NCBI GenBank assembly: GCA_964517585.1 | Contig: CAZFCB010000035.1 | Coordinates: forward strand, 1-12,283 | DNA length: 12,283 bases | Source of the DNA: JAGORY01 sp964517585 | GTDB taxonomy: Bacteria > Patescibacteriota > Gracilibacteria > Peribacterales > Peribacteraceae | Direction of reading: 5' to 3' | Shown: in pieces, positions 1 through 5,319 of the stretch | Position numbering within the stretch: position 1 is the stretch's first letter | Layout: the number at the start of each line of letters is the position of its first letter | The notes under the pieces: generated by a model | The model's database searches: none | Told to the model about the DNA's origin: nothing | What the model saw: the letters and a program-made list of their open reading frames with translations, nothing else | Position numbers and translations under genes: made by a program

Positions 1-104
1 AACCACCAAAGCAAGCTTCTCCAGACTCCACCCCTCAGGAGACGTCGCCACAAACCGAATCAGCAGATCCCGCTCCTGCTCCTACTGACACAGCAGCACA
101 GTAG
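1..104 (+). CDS. C-terminal end of a Pro/Ala/Thr-rich protein (partial)
   Basis: An open frame enters from the left edge, with its first full codon at base 3, and ends at TAG 102-104. The 33 visible residues are rich in Pro, Ala, Thr, Ser and Gln (for example ADPAPAPTDTAAQ at the end). This is typical of a flexible, disordered tail of a secreted, cell-wall or membrane protein. No domain is visible, so no function can be given. It runs convergently towards ogt, and the space between holds the first REP-like cluster, matching the arrangement between livM and trhO. The frame is supported by amino acid bias and clean termination, but it is short and could be chance. Confidence 0.55.
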   Translation, partial: PPKQASPDSTPQETSPQTESADPAPAPTDTAAQ

Positions 105-129
105 CCATCGAGCAGGATCAGTACTACCG

Positions 130-172
130 TTCTCGATACGCCTCACTCCGTTCGGCTACTCGAACTGACACA
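130..172 (+). repeat. REP-like palindromic element, copy A1
   Basis: This 42-43 base unit begins TTCTCGATACG and ends CTACTCGAACTGACAC. It matches 5130-5171 at 40 of 42 positions. Its ends are the same as those of the inverted units at 255-296 and 5278-5319 (TTCTCGATACG and CTACTCGAAsTGAC), while the centre differs. The two differences from the copy at 5130 change CCG-TT-CGG to CTG-TT-CAG, which keeps the small central palindrome. A partial copy of the centre (CATCACTCCGTTCGGCTACTC) follows at about 183-203. Confidence 0.8.
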
Positions 173-177
173 AGAAG

Positions 178-204
178 GTACGCATCACTCCGTTCGGCTA
201 CTCC
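178..204 (+). repeat. Partial REP-like element
   Basis: This stretch repeats the middle of copy A1: TACGC, one changed base, then TCACTCCGTTCGGCTACTC. It then departs from the repeat into CTGATACA. It lacks both the TTCTCGA start and the GAACTGACAC end, so it is a truncated or decayed duplicate. Confidence 0.65.
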
Positions 205-254
205 TGATACAGTTGATACGGCTGACTTCACTTATGTGAATCGTAGACTTTTGT

Positions 255-296
255 GTCACTTCGAGTAGTGCGCTTCAAGCGCATGTATCGAGAAGT
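255..296 (-). repeat. REP-like palindromic element, copy B1 (inverted)
   Basis: Read on the minus strand this unit runs from ACTTCTCGATAC to CTACTCGAAGTGAC. It differs from 5278-5319 at 2 of 42 positions. The centre TGCGCT-TCA-AGCGCA (269-283) is a 6-bp hairpin, and the outer arms ACTTC/GAAGT can extend it. Together with A1 it forms an inverted pair of the kind called BIME in other bacteria. The unit overlaps the 3' end of ogt and supplies that gene's last codons and its TGA stop. Confidence 0.8.
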
Positions 297-748
297 ATTT
301 CTTCGTTTTTCTCGTAAGCGAGCAGCAGTTTCTTTGCAGAAATTCCAGCGCTAAAACCACCCAGCGTTCTGTTTGATCCAATGACTCTGTGGCAGGGGAC
401 CAAAACAAGAAGCGGATTCTTTCCGCATGCACTTCCCACGGCACGTACGGCTTTTGGCTTACCGATTTTTCTTGCTATCTCTGCGTAGGTTTTTGTGTGT
501 CCGTACGGAATCTTACGCATGGCATTCCAGACACTTTTTTGGAATGAAGTCCCTTCTACAGCTATCGGTACCGAAAACGATTCTACTGTTCCGGCAAAAA
601 ATCTTTTCAGCTCTGCAGCGCATTGTTGTGTGAGAGCATCAGGCTCATTCTTTCCCTCCTTTTTTGTGATAGCGATACGCATCATCTTCTTGCCATCTGA
701 CATCATCATCAATGTACCGATGGGTGAATCTAGATACTGCGTTGCCAT
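275..748 (-). CDS. ogt: Methylated-DNA--protein-cysteine S-methyltransferase
   Basis: The protein repairs O6-alkylguanine (and O4-alkylthymine) in DNA by moving the alkyl group to its own active-site cysteine, a suicide reaction. The 157 residues are normal for Ogt/MGMT. The N-terminus YLDSPIGTL (5-13) is the usual family start. The DNA-binding helix-turn-helix region FQKSVWNAMRKIPYGHTKTY spans 69-88. The active site PCHRV lies at 118-122 with the acceptor Cys119, followed by GGFSAG (130-135). There is no Ada-type regulatory domain. A -10-like TACGAT lies 6 bases before the ATG and no Shine-Dalgarno site is seen close to it. The last six residues, LLDTCA, and the stop are encoded by REP copy B1, so the native C-terminus was probably replaced by repeat sequence. 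Confidence 0.95.
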   Translation of the reverse strand: MATQYLDSPIGTLMMMSDGKKMMRIAITKKEGKNEPDALTQQCAAELKRFFAGTVESFSVPIAVEGTSFQKSVWNAMRKIPYGHTKTYAEIARKIGKPKAVRAVGSACGKNPLLVLVPCHRVIGSNRTLGGFSAGISAKKLLLAYEKNEEILLDTCA

Positions 749-754
749 ATGTAT

Positions 755-760
755 ATCGTA
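755..760 (-). promoter_or_regulatory. -10-like element of ogt
   Basis: TACGAT on the minus strand lies 6 bases before the ogt ATG. A start site at the usual distance from it would fall at or within a few bases of the start codon. No convincing -35 box is seen. Confidence 0.4.
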
Positions 761-812
761 TCCATTCTTTCCTCATTTGGAAGTCATCTTTCAAGCCTTA
801 TCACGAATAAAG

Positions 813-840
813 TTGACGTACGTTATATTTGTATTACGAT
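813..840 (+). promoter_or_regulatory. Sigma-70-type promoter of the attenuator leader
   Basis: TTGACG (813-818) and TACGAT (835-840) are separated by 16 bases. The -35 box matches the consensus at 5 of 6 positions and the -10 box at 4 of 6. The expected start site at about 847-850 coincides with the ATG of the short leader ORF at 850. This is the best two-box promoter in the window. Confidence 0.6.
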
Positions 841-849
841 TCTCATAGA

Positions 850-909
850 ATGATCCAGTTTTTGACGATGCAGGCCTCCATTATTATTTCCGCTTTAAGG
901 CGGGGATAG
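850..909 (+). CDS. Putative leader peptide with an Ile-Ile-Ile run
   Basis: This small ORF encodes 19 residues, MIQFLTMQASIIISALRRG, then TAG (907-909). Ile codons occur at position 2 and consecutively at positions 11-13 (ATT ATT ATT, 880-888), and Leu codons at 5 and 16. A run of regulatory codons followed by competing hairpins and a terminator is the pattern of leader peptides such as ilvL, leuL, hisL and trpL. It sits ahead of a branched-chain-type amino acid importer, which matches an Ile or Leu signal. The ORF probably functions as a ribosome-position sensor rather than as a protein. It starts about 10 bases after a -10 box, so its transcript may be leaderless. An ORF this short could be chance, but its position relative to the hairpins argues against that. 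Confidence 0.65.
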   Translation: MIQFLTMQASIIISALRRG

Positions 910-957
910 GAGCGTCTGTATACGACTTCTAACTCTCCCCGCATCGGGGATTTTTTT
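890..957 (+). promoter_or_regulatory. Attenuator: competing pause, antiterminator and terminator hairpins
   Basis: Four segments can pair in mutually exclusive ways. Segment 1, CCGCT (890-894), pairs with segment 2, GGCGG (899-903), around a TTAA loop. Segment 2 extended, GCGGGGA (900-906), pairs perfectly over 7 bp with segment 3, TCCCCGC (936-942), as an antiterminator. Segment 3, TCCCCG (936-941), also pairs with segment 4, CGGGGA (945-950), as a terminator before a run of seven T. A ribosome waiting at the Ile codons 880-888 would cover segment 1 and free segment 2 for antitermination. A ribosome reaching the TAG at 907 would cover segment 2 and leave the terminator to form. This is read by eye, and no folding energies were computed. 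Confidence 0.65.
936..957 (+). terminator. Intrinsic terminator in front of the liv cluster
   Basis: TCCCCG-CAT-CGGGGA is a 6-bp GC-rich hairpin followed directly by TTTTTTT (951-957). There is no upstream gene on this strand for it to end: ogt is on the other strand and points away. It therefore most likely ends a short leader transcript of about 110 bases starting near 847. Confidence 0.8.
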
Positions 958-977
958 ATTTACTTCTCATCCATCCA

Positions 978-1421
978 ATGTCTACCGCGAATCCCATGTT
1001 AAGACTTCATCTGGACGGCTCTCCGCCGTGTACGGTTCATCTTTCTTCTTCTGCAAACAATCCTTGGATTGCTGAAGCAGTCCAGAAAAGAACTAAAGAT
1101 ATTCGAAAAGCAGTCGATGCGCTGTGTGAAGGTAGGAATGTAAGACTTGTTGAAACTCACGGCCCTGGAATGCCCCTACCTCAAGACTACAACGCTGGAA
1201 AACTTGGTAATACGTCGGGTTTTACGGGCGTTACTATTCATCGTCATGACGGTGAAGTGTTACGGTCTACCGAACCCTATTCCACGATGGGAGGCGGTCT
1301 AGTTCTACAAAGGTTTAATCCTGATAGTGCTGCACAAATTCTGCTCAAAGCACTTACAAGAGCACAGACTTTGCTACAATCAAGTTCATGCCTCTCCTCT
1401 CCATCCACGGTCTCTCATTGA
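978..1421 (+). CDS. Hypothetical protein between the attenuator and livG
   Basis: The 147-residue product is not recognised. It has no signal peptide, no membrane segment and no cofactor motif that I can see. The region 60-115 holds a conserved-looking hydrophilic stretch with several Gly and His (THGPGMPLPQDYNAG, GFTGVTIHRHDG, TMGGG). The N-terminal half is mixed and the last 15 residues are Ser-rich. The first ATG at 978 lies 20 bases after the attenuator terminator and has no Shine-Dalgarno site; ATG 996 is an alternative. The 3' end overlaps livG by 34 bases in another frame and contains the livG -10 element. It is the first gene downstream of the attenuator, so it may be co-regulated with the importer. 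The frame is uninterrupted and no opposing ORF competes, so it is probably real. Confidence 0.6.
   Translation: MSTANPMLRLHLDGSPPCTVHLSSSANNPWIAEAVQKRTKDIRKAVDALCEGRNVRLVETHGPGMPLPQDYNAGKLGNTSGFTGVTIHRHDGEVLRSTEPYSTMGGGLVLQRFNPDSAAQILLKALTRAQTLLQSSSCLSSPSTVSH
1375..1380 (+). promoter_or_regulatory. Extended -10 element of livG
   Basis: TGCTACAAT is an extended -10 (TG, one base, TACAAT) inside the end of the preceding gene, 7 bases before the livG ATG. Transcription from it would begin at or next to the ATG. No good -35 box is present. Confidence 0.45.
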
Positions 1422-2122
1422 CGATCCAGGGTCAGCGGATCCTCAACAATATTTCTTTAGATGTTGCCGAAGGTGAGATCATCGGTCTCATTGGACCAAA
1501 CGGCTCAGGGAAAACGACGTTCTTCAACGTGCTTTCAGGCTTTCTTGCGCCAAGTAGCGGCAGTATTAGCCTTCGGGGATCAGACATCACGCGCATGTCT
1601 GCAATGAGTCGAGCAAGGACGGGGGTTGGACGCGTCTTTCAGAATTTCGGTATTTTCCGCGATATGACGCTCTCCGAGAATGTCCGTGTTGCGCTCGAAG
1701 CTCTGCCAAGACAGCAGAGAAAAAGCCTTGGAGACCTGAAGAAAGCCATTTCTTCGACTCTCGATCTGGTCGGTCTTGAGGTTTTTTCCACAAAGAAAGC
1801 AAGCTCCCTCTCCGGAGGGCAGATGCGACTTCTTGAGATTGCTCGAACGCTTGTCTCAGGCAAAGAGCTCTTTTTGCTCGATGAACCCACCGCTGGTGTA
1901 TCACCAAAGATGACAGGGCAGATAGCGGCACTTATTTTGGAGCTCAAGAAGAAGGGCAAAACCGTGCTTATCGTCGAACACGATCTTCCATTCATTCGAA
2001 AAATCTGTGACCGTGTCATCGTGCTGGACCTCGGCGAGGTCGTCCTGCAGGGCTCGCCCGAGGAAGTGCATGGTAACAAGAAACTCAAAGAACTCTATTT
2101 TGGTGCAGATCCGACAGAATAG
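1388..2122 (+). CDS. livG: ABC transporter ATP-binding protein, LivG type
   Basis: This cytoplasmic ATPase powers import through the LivH-LivM channel. Of its 244 residues, Walker A GPNGSGKT is at 36-43, the Q-loop Gln at about 85 (RVFQNFGIF), the signature LSGGQ at 141-145, Walker B LFLLDEP at 161-167 and the switch His at 198 (VEHD). The stretch GLIGPNGSGKTTFFNVLSGF and the xFQNFGIFRDMTLSENV region resemble LivG rather than LivF. The C-terminus is short, as in bacterial LivG of 240-255 residues. It overlaps the upstream ORF by 34 bases. It is the only ATPase in the cluster, where a LivG/LivF pair is usual, so it may act as a homodimer or pair with a LivF encoded elsewhere. The ligand class is inferred from the family. 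Confidence 0.92.
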   Translation: MPLLSIHGLSLTIQGQRILNNISLDVAEGEIIGLIGPNGSGKTTFFNVLSGFLAPSSGSISLRGSDITRMSAMSRARTGVGRVFQNFGIFRDMTLSENVRVALEALPRQQRKSLGDLKKAISSTLDLVGLEVFSTKKASSLSGGQMRLLEIARTLVSGKELFLLDEPTAGVSPKMTGQIAALILELKKKGKTVLIVEHDLPFIRKICDRVIVLDLGEVVLQGSPEEVHGNKKLKELYFGADPTE

Positions 2123-2195
2123 TTGAAAGTGGAAAGTTCTCAGTGAACAGTGACAGGTATTTACACTTTCAACTTTGCACTTTCCACTTTACACT
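2121..2195. repeat. Paired arrays of AGTGNAA-type heptamers forming an inverted repeat
   Basis: Directly at the livG stop, five degenerate heptamers run on the plus strand (AGTTGAA, AGTGGAA, AGTTCTC, AGTGAAC, AGTGACA; 2121-2155). Five more run on the minus strand at 2195-2161 (AGTGTAA, AGTGGAA, AGTGCAA, AGTTGAA, AGTGTAA). AAAGTGGAAAGT at 2126-2137 pairs perfectly over 12 bases with 2179-2190. Six T follow at 2195-2200, so the RNA could form a long weak stem with a U tract between livG and livK. Similar short heptamer arrays are known in other bacteria (STRR elements in cyanobacteria). Confidence 0.75.
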
Positions 2196-2221
2196 TTTTT
2201 CATTCCCCCCCTCCTACCTCT

Positions 2222-3340
2222 ATGAAAAAGTTACTCATCCTCGCTTCTCTCGCGATTGCACTGTCTGCGTGCTCGAAGGAAACGAATACCGTCGTGCGTA
2301 TCGGGTACATAGGTCCACTGACTGGTGATGCTGCTTCCTACGGAGCGGACACGCTGAATGCTGTACGTATTCACGTCGATGAACTGAATGCTGCCGGAGG
2401 TATCAACGGAAAGAAAATCGAACTCATTGCCGAAGACAGCCGTTGTAACGGATCTGATTCCGCATCTGCGGTACAGAAACTTGTAAACGTCGACAAAGTC
2501 ATCGGCATCATCGGTGGACAATGCAGCTCCGAGACGCTTGCTGCGAGTCCGATCCTCGAAGCAGCCAAAATTCCGATGATCTCTCCGGTGTCGTCCAGCT
2601 CCGATATTACGATGGCTGGAGATTTCATCTTCCGCGTTTACCCGAGTGACGCGTACAAGGGCAAAGTACTTGCGAACCTTCTTAAGGAGAAAAATTTTAC
2701 AAAGGTCGCAATCCTGACTGAGAATACTGATTTCTGCCAAGGCATCCGTAAAACCGTTGCTGCAAATATGCCGACGGGATCTATTGTTTTCGATGAAGTC
2801 GTTGACCCGGGTACGAAGGACTATCGCACGCTTGCGACGCGTCTCAAAGGTCTTGATTTCGATGCTCTCATTATCAACGGTCAGTCCGATGCGACGAATG
2901 CGGAAATGGCCAAACAGGTTCGTGATATCGGTCTGAAGCAGCCGTTCTACGGTACGGACACCTCTGACTCTGCCACTCTCTTAACTCAGGCCGGAGACGC
3001 TGTAGCCGGCATGACGTTCATCAATACTTCGTCAAAGTTGGGCGAAGGCGGAGCCGATTCTTTTGCCGTTAAATTCCGTGACAAGTTTGGCGAGCCGAAA
3101 TCAAACATGAGTTTCGCTACTCTTGCATATGATGCGATCGGAGTCATGGCAGAGACTATCGGCAAGGCGGGCACAGACGGAGCTGCGATCCGCGATGCCC
3201 TCTATGCCACCAAGGAATATAAGGGTGCCGCAGGAATCTTCGGATTTGATAAGAATGGCGATGTTATCGGTATTGGTTACGCCGTGAAGCAGTTCCAGGA
3301 TGGTGCAATTGTCGAGGTCACGATCGTTCCTGCTGAATAA
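2222..3340 (+). CDS. livK: Branched-chain amino acid ABC transporter substrate-binding lipoprotein
   Basis: This extracytoplasmic protein captures the amino acid and hands it to LivH-LivM. The 372 residues start MKKLLILASLAIALSAC, a lipoprotein signal peptide with lipobox L14-S15-A16-C17, so the mature protein is lipid-anchored at Cys17. The rest is a type I periplasmic-binding fold (Peripla_BP_6): VRIGYIGPLTGDAASYG near the start, NAAGGINGKKIELIAEDS, GIIGGQCSSET, and PMISPVSSSSD in the ligand cleft. An upstream in-frame ATG at 2150 would add 24 residues translated from the heptamer arrays and bury the signal peptide, so it was rejected. No Shine-Dalgarno site or -10 precedes 2222, so it is probably expressed by readthrough from livG. 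An intrinsic terminator follows. Confidence 0.94.
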   Translation: MKKLLILASLAIALSACSKETNTVVRIGYIGPLTGDAASYGADTLNAVRIHVDELNAAGGINGKKIELIAEDSRCNGSDSASAVQKLVNVDKVIGIIGGQCSSETLAASPILEAAKIPMISPVSSSSDITMAGDFIFRVYPSDAYKGKVLANLLKEKNFTKVAILTENTDFCQGIRKTVAANMPTGSIVFDEVVDPGTKDYRTLATRLKGLDFDALIINGQSDATNAEMAKQVRDIGLKQPFYGTDTSDSATLLTQAGDAVAGMTFINTSSKLGEGGADSFAVKFRDKFGEPKSNMSFATLAYDAIGVMAETIGKAGTDGAAIRDALYATKEYKGAAGIFGFDKNGDVIGIGYAVKQFQDGAIVEVTIVPAE

Positions 3341-3353
3341 ATTGTTTCGAAAG

Positions 3354-3384
3354 AAGGGTCGCTCTCCCGGGCGGCCCTTTTTTT
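3354..3384 (+). terminator. Intrinsic terminator after livK
   Basis: AAGGGTCGC (3354-3362) pairs with GCGGCCCTT (3371-3379) over 9 bp with one T-G wobble around an 8-base loop. A T run follows at 3378-3384. It separates livK from livH. The livH -10 element begins five bases after the T run, so livH-livM may be a separate transcript or depend on partial readthrough. Confidence 0.85.
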
Positions 3385-3388
3385 AGGC

Positions 3389-3394
3389 TACAAT
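3389..3394 (+). promoter_or_regulatory. -10 element of livH
   Basis: TACAAT, preceded by GGC as in GGCTACAAT, lies 8 bases before the livH ATG. The -35 position would fall inside the livK terminator stem and shows no consensus. The spacing predicts a leaderless or nearly leaderless transcript. Confidence 0.45.
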
Positions 3395-3402
3395 CGGTTT
3401 CA

Positions 3403-4278
3403 ATGCAGCTTCTCATTAACGCCGCAATCGCCGGGTCGTTCGCCGCACTCATGGCGGCCGGTCTTTCGCTTGTCTATGGCGTACTCGGTGTCTTCAATAT
3501 GGCCCTTGGACAGATCGCTCTGGCCGGAGGATATGGCGCATGGTGGCTTCTCATGAAAGTCGGTCTACCGTTTCCTTTCGCGGTCCTAGGCGGTGCATTC
3601 ATCGCTGCTGCCGTGACGTGGGCTTCCTTTGAGTTCTTTGTCGCTCCATTTTATAAGCGTCACCGGTTCCTTCCTCTCGTTACCACCATCGCTCTCAGTA
3701 TGATTCTTGATGGCATTCTGCTTTATCTGTTTAAGGAAGATCCCAAAAGTATTTCAACTGGCGGTAAACATTTGGTATCACTGGGTAGTGCCGTGTTCTC
3801 TATTGAGCAGGGCGCACTCGTTATCATAACGGTTCTATTTCTTTCGGCGCTTGCGTGGATGCTCGTCGGGACTTCTTTCGGACGGCTCATCCGCGCGACC
3901 GTTCAACATTCATCAGCTGCCGAAAGTCTCGGTATCAACGCTCGATTCCTTCATCGGATCGTGTTCATCATGAGTGGTGTGCTCGCTGGTTTTGCCGGTA
4001 TCTACCTTGGTATTGACCAAAATCTGACACCTGTGCTCGGGTTTTCAATCACAATCAAGGCCTATGCCGCAATCATCGCGGGAGGCAAAAACAGTCTGAA
4101 AGGCGCTGTAATCTTCGCGTACCTCATAGCGTTTCTGGAGCAGATTGCAATCGGCGTTCCGTGGTTTGGGTTCTACATTCCTGCAGGATTTCAGTCGACG
4201 GTGGCACTTCTTATCATCATTGTTATGCTCCTCATCCGACCGCAGGGGTTCTTCGGTTCAAAGCTGCGCACCTCATGA
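3403..4278 (+). CDS. livH: Branched-chain amino acid ABC transporter permease, LivH type
   Basis: This integral membrane subunit forms half of the amino acid channel. The 291 residues are close to E. coli LivH in length and mostly hydrophobic. The N-terminal GLSLVYGVLGVFNMALGQIALAGGYGAW is the family's typical first region. ESLGINARFLHRIVFIMSGVLAGFAGIYLG (about 178-206) is the cytoplasmic coupling loop that contacts the ATPase, followed by AAIIAGGKNSLKGAV. The C-terminus LLIRPQGFFGSK is the usual permease tail. The start at 3403 fits homologous N-termini and follows a -10 element. Its TGA overlaps the livM ATG (ATGA), so the two permeases are translationally coupled. Confidence 0.93.
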   Translation: MQLLINAAIAGSFAALMAAGLSLVYGVLGVFNMALGQIALAGGYGAWWLLMKVGLPFPFAVLGGAFIAAAVTWASFEFFVAPFYKRHRFLPLVTTIALSMILDGILLYLFKEDPKSISTGGKHLVSLGSAVFSIEQGALVIITVLFLSALAWMLVGTSFGRLIRATVQHSSAAESLGINARFLHRIVFIMSGVLAGFAGIYLGIDQNLTPVLGFSITIKAYAAIIAGGKNSLKGAVIFAYLIAFLEQIAIGVPWFGFYIPAGFQSTVALLIIIVMLLIRPQGFFGSKLRTS

Positions 4279-5129
4279 ATTACATTCTCTACGTTATTAC
4301 TTCGGCGAGCATTCTTATCCCTCTTACATTGGGCTATAACCTTGTCTTCGGACGGGGAAAGATTTTGAACTTTGGTCAGATCGGCGTTTCGATCGTGGCC
4401 GCCTATGCCTTCATCATTCCGCTCATGGCAACCGGAAGTTTCACAATTGGTATTGTGTCAGGGCTTCTCTTCACCGCTATTTTTTCTGCTTTTTTCGCAT
4501 GGTTAGCTCTTCGGCTGGAGTCCGATGCATTTGGTATTCTTACGATCGCGATGCATCTATCGTTCTATGCAGTCGCACTGAACTGGTCTGATCTTACGCG
4601 CGGTGCACTTGGTATTCCTGCGATTCCGAGGATGCCAGGATTGGAATCGCTTCCGGCGTTTGCGGCAATATGCATTATTATTGCCGTTTTGTGGATTGCA
4701 TTCATGTGCATCATTGATGCAAGTCCACTCGGACGTGCCCTTGCAGCGCTTGCCGAAAGTCGTGTCCACGCGCAGTCGCTCGGCATCAGCCGTCCGCGCA
4801 CATATCTTCTGGCATTTCTCGTTGCCGGCTTGGGATCGACTCTCTCGAATATCCTGTATCCGCAATTTATCGGTTTACTTCACCCAAATGACTATCGTTT
4901 CGATTCACTCGTGTTCCTTATTATGGTCTGTGTGGCAGGTCGCCCGGGTAGTGTAAAAGGCGTGGTGCTGTCGACGTACGTTCTCGTCTTTCTGAAGGAA
5001 GGCCTCCGTTTCGTACCACTGCCCTACGGTCTCATTGGTCCGCTTCGACTCGTCTTCTTCGGACTTATTCTTATTGTTGCAATCTACGTTCGCAGAAAAG
5101 ACCTCTTCCCAAAACCAAGGACGATTTAG
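4275..5129 (+). CDS. livM: Branched-chain amino acid ABC transporter permease, LivM type
   Basis: This is the second membrane subunit of the importer. The 284 residues begin MNYILYVITSASILIPLTLG, then YNLVFGRGKILNFGQIGVSIVAAY, the LivM-type version of the permease N-terminal motif. The coupling loop ALAALAESRVHAQSLGISRPRTYLLAFLVAGLGS lies in the second half, followed by VAGRPGSVKGVVLSTYVLVFLKEGLRF. It is much shorter than E. coli LivM (425) but typical of compact homologs. The ATG at 4275 overlaps the livH stop as ATGA. An upstream in-frame ATG at 4161 lies deep inside livH and was rejected. REP copy A2 begins on the base after its TAG stop. No livF follows. Confidence 0.92.
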   Translation: MNYILYVITSASILIPLTLGYNLVFGRGKILNFGQIGVSIVAAYAFIIPLMATGSFTIGIVSGLLFTAIFSAFFAWLALRLESDAFGILTIAMHLSFYAVALNWSDLTRGALGIPAIPRMPGLESLPAFAAICIIIAVLWIAFMCIIDASPLGRALAALAESRVHAQSLGISRPRTYLLAFLVAGLGSTLSNILYPQFIGLLHPNDYRFDSLVFLIMVCVAGRPGSVKGVVLSTYVLVFLKEGLRFVPLPYGLIGPLRLVFFGLILIVAIYVRRKDLFPKPRTI

Positions 5130-5172
5130 TTCTCGATACGCCTCACTCTGTTCAGCTACTCGAACTGACACC
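5130..5172 (+). repeat. REP-like palindromic element, copy A2
   Basis: This unit begins on the base after the livM stop codon and matches A1 at 40 of 42 positions. The two differences are paired (CCG/CGG in A1, CTG/CAG here), so the small central palindrome is kept. Confidence 0.8.
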
Positions 5173-5250
5173 AGTTTCATAACTTGCTTCGCTCAGCTAC
5201 TCGAACTGACACCAGTTTCATAACTTGCTTCGCTCAGCTACTTGAACTGA
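5154..5250 (+). repeat. 41-bp tandem repeat, about 2.4 copies
   Basis: A 41-base unit from AGCTACTCGAACTGACACC to TTCATAACTTGCTTCGCTC starts at 5154, 5195 and (partial, with changes) 5236. The first half of each unit is the right end of the REP-like element, so the array looks like local duplication of a REP end plus a 20-base spacer. The two full units are identical by eye. Confidence 0.85.
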
Positions 5251-5277
5251 TAAATGCGCGCTCATGTTCTTCGTACT

Positions 5278-5319
5278 GTCACTTCGAGTAGTGCGCTTCG
5301 AGCGCACGTATCGAGAAGT
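5278..5319 (-). repeat. REP-like palindromic element, copy B2 (inverted)
   Basis: This unit matches B1 at 40 of 42 positions. The centre GTGCGCT-TCG-AGCGCAC (5291-5307) is a perfect 7-bp hairpin, and outer arms ACTTC/GAAGT flank it. Its last base is the first base of the trhO TAA stop complement, so it abuts that stop exactly, as A2 abuts livM. Confidence 0.8.

Noticed and set aside
227..240. Small hairpin TTCAC-TTAT-GTGAA as a terminator
   Set aside because: It has only five base pairs with no T tract and could be chance.
2150..2221. Longer livK start at 2150
   Set aside because: It would translate the heptamer arrays and hide the clear lipoprotein signal peptide that starts at 2222.
4161..4274. 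Longer livM start inside livH
   Set aside because: It would overlap livH by over 100 bases. ATGA coupling at 4275 and the hydrophobic N-terminus are typical.
5154..5250. CRISPR array from the 41-bp repeats
   Set aside because: The units are contiguous with no unique spacers, and no cas gene is present.
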